Assembly (NCBI RefSeq): GCF_018446385.1
Contig: NC_056004.1
Location: 30,882,492 to 30,946,491, forward strand
DNA from: Zingiber officinale
Taxonomy: Eukaryota > Streptophyta > Magnoliopsida > Zingiberales > Zingiberaceae
DNA length: 64,000 bases
Direction: 5' to 3'
This document shows positions 62,382 through 64,000 of this stretch, piece after piece. Within the stretch, counting starts at the first letter, position 1, and every line of letters begins with the position of its first letter. The position numbers and the translations under genes are program-made. The notes under the pieces were generated by a model. The model had not been told where the DNA came from. It saw only the letters and a program-made list of their open reading frames with translations, and did no database searches.

Positions 62382-63392
62382 TGTTGGAGGATCAGTGGCC
62401 AGCTTGAAGGGGGGTTGGATAGACAGCACCCCCAAATCGTTGCTTCCTATGATGTTAGCGCAGCGGAATACAAACAAACACAAATAGAAAGCTAAACACT
62501 AAATACAAGAATGGAAATGCAAACCGCTAACACGTTCGTTTACGTGGTTCGGAGATAACTTGCTCCTACTCCACGGCGTGTCCGTAAGGTGGACGATCCC
62601 TCAATCTGTCGGTGGATTAGTCCCCGGCAAACTCCAGCTAGCTCAACCTCCTTGTGGGTGGAGAAACCTCACCACAACACTCACCAACAACACTTGGACA
62701 CAAGGGAACCTTGAGCACTTTGGTGACTACTAATTAGTCTTTAACCAAGTCTAATTTCGTCGCCTTGGCCGGCCATACCAAGCTCCTTCTTATAGAGCTT
62801 GGAACAAATCAGAACCTGATTTGCCCGTTACCAGTCGACTGGTCCTTGCACCAGTCGACTGATGCCAGCCCAACGGCTCTCTCAACGGCTATCTGCTACA
62901 GTGCATCAGTCGACTGGTCCATACACCAGTCGACTGCTACAGTAACTGCTACAGTGCGCTACAGTAACTGCTACAGTGCCGCTACAGTAAAACCCTAAAA
63001 CTAGGATTTTACTCCGAGTACAATCTCTCATGCACTCGTACCCTCACGACTCATTTGACTCTTCTTTGCAACCTTGACCTCTTGCCTTCAAGCCTACTTC
63101 CTTTGGCTCTCGTCCCTCGGATGCATCCAAGCCCGCGGCTTGTCTCCAATGCCATCCTTCGCGTATGCCTCGAAGTCGCTTCCCTCGGCCATTGTCCTTG
63201 CTGCCTTGTCCATGGTCCCTCGGATGCTCCATCCTTCACCGGACCCGAAGCTGTCAACCTGAGTCACATGTGTCACCTGCAGTCCTGCACAACTCAAGTA
63301 CACATATCAAATAACAAGGGTAAACCTAACTTAAACCCTTTGCCCAAACACCAAAACACATGGTCCCACGAACCATTGGGATTGCTCCAACA
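62382..63392 (-). repeat. TR-GAG 5' LTR
   Basis: Matches 58601-59621 along its whole length with about 2% differences, including the TATA region and four GTCGAC palindromes (62830-62935). Confidence 0.92.
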
Positions 63393-64000
63393 AAATTGAC
63401 TTCCAGGACTGCATGGCGAGGCACATGACCTTCTTGGATATGGGAACAACCACTACCGCCTACCAAAGCCTTTTAGGGAAAGCTAATATTTATTTCCTTA
63501 AATAACTCTAGGTTAACAAAAAAGAACAATCGAATCACAAATTTGAAAAAGAAGAAAACACAAACTCGAAAAACTATTTCGAAAAGCTATATCTAATTGC
63601 CTCTTGTATTTAGAATTCTTACAAAGAAAATAACTAGTATGATGCGGAAGAAAATTACTAGTTATACCTTCTCTTTGTAAGCTAATGACTTCGAGATCTT
63701 CTGCCGTATTCCTCGCCTCACCTTGGACATCGTGTGGGCGACGATCCTCCAAGATGAACACCACCCAAAAGAGCTTCTCCTCTTCTTCTAAAATCCGGCC
63801 ACCAACACCACCAAGGAGAAGAGAGCAAAAGGGAAAAGAGAGAAGAGAGGGAGGGTCGACCACTTGATGATCTCCAAGCAAGAGAATAAGAATTGTGTCT
63901 CATGAAGCCCCCTCACCCCTTCTTTTATATTACTTGCCCAAGGCAAATAAGGAAAAACCTTTTACAAACAAAATAAAATCATCCAAGAGTTTTTCCTTTT
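63393..64000. repeat. LTR, right part, cut by the window end
   Basis: Resumes 58600 after the aaatt duplication. Contains a purine-rich stretch (63815-63860, 'aggagaagagagcaaaaggg' type), and a minus-strand TATA-like word (tataaaag) at about 63923-63930. The end lies outside the window. Confidence 0.5.

Larger units (their letters stand above)
58601..63392 (-). mobile_element. Non-autonomous gag-only LTR retrotransposon (TR-GAG type)
   Basis: LTRs at 58601-59621 and 62382-63392 begin tgttagagg/tgttggagg and end ccaaca. A perfect 5-bp duplication, aaatt, flanks them (58596-58600 and 63393-63397). The tRNA-iMet primer-binding site lies at 62368-62379 (minus-strand tggtatcagagc) and the polypurine tract at 59622-59636 (minus-strand aaaaagggggagat). 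The internal 2.7 kb encodes only a gag-like protein; there is no protease, integrase or reverse transcriptase. This is the make-up of plant TR-GAG elements, which are copied by an autonomous partner. The LTRs differ by roughly 2% by eye; about one break is seen in gag. Confidence 0.92.

Overview
This is a plant nuclear genome window: four host genes or gene remains with GT-AG introns sit in a thick layer of retrotransposons. The GC-rich first exon of the tubulin gene next to AT-rich introns, and the style of the LTR families (GTCGAC, ATCGAT and GACCGG motif arrays), suggest a monocot, perhaps of the ginger/banana order. That placement is inference.

Layout. 1-10.3 kb: A-rich sequence, an LTR-like noncoding repeat, and an old minus-strand Copia element (2659-8586). 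10.4-13.5 kb: a tiny possible first exon on the minus strand, then a complete three-exon beta-tubulin gene (11021-13534). 14.4-20.4 kb: a 75-bp minisatellite split by a solo LTR (14832-16647), then an LTR-like region with its own tandem repeats. 20438-26877: a young, nearly whole minus-strand Copia element. 29459-32844: a MULE (Mutator-type) DNA transposon with 135-bp terminal inverted repeats, a 10-bp target duplication and a spliced transposase gene that reads open. 33352-39810: a ten-exon SBT2-type subtilase with a complete catalytic tetrad. 40088-40993: a decayed F-box/LRR pseudogene on the minus strand, with a plus-strand Copia element (41187-45438) just upstream of its start. 48670-53363: a six-exon SAM-dependent methyltransferase of the putative rRNA methylase (YtqB-like) family, carrying a 159-bp triplication across an exon/intron border and a 5'-truncated RTE LINE in an intron. 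54.07-55.67 kb: an array of alternating palindromes. 55.7-64 kb: a nest of repeats in which a gag-only LTR element (TR-GAG type, 58601-63392) sits in an LTR (58347 to beyond the window end); that LTR and a separate solo LTR (56336-58241) lie in an older Gypsy-like remnant.

The host genes do not form a pathway: cytoskeleton, secreted protease, RNA methylation and a dead ubiquitin-ligase adaptor are unrelated neighbours. The common thread is repeat biology. In at least three unrelated LTR families a family-specific array of short palindromes lies just upstream of the TATA box, that is in U3. This and the alternating-palindrome array are the signals most worth following. No viral, CRISPR or bacterial-type system was seen. 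Exon borders were set by hand from splice sites, reading phase and family knowledge; no database search was made.
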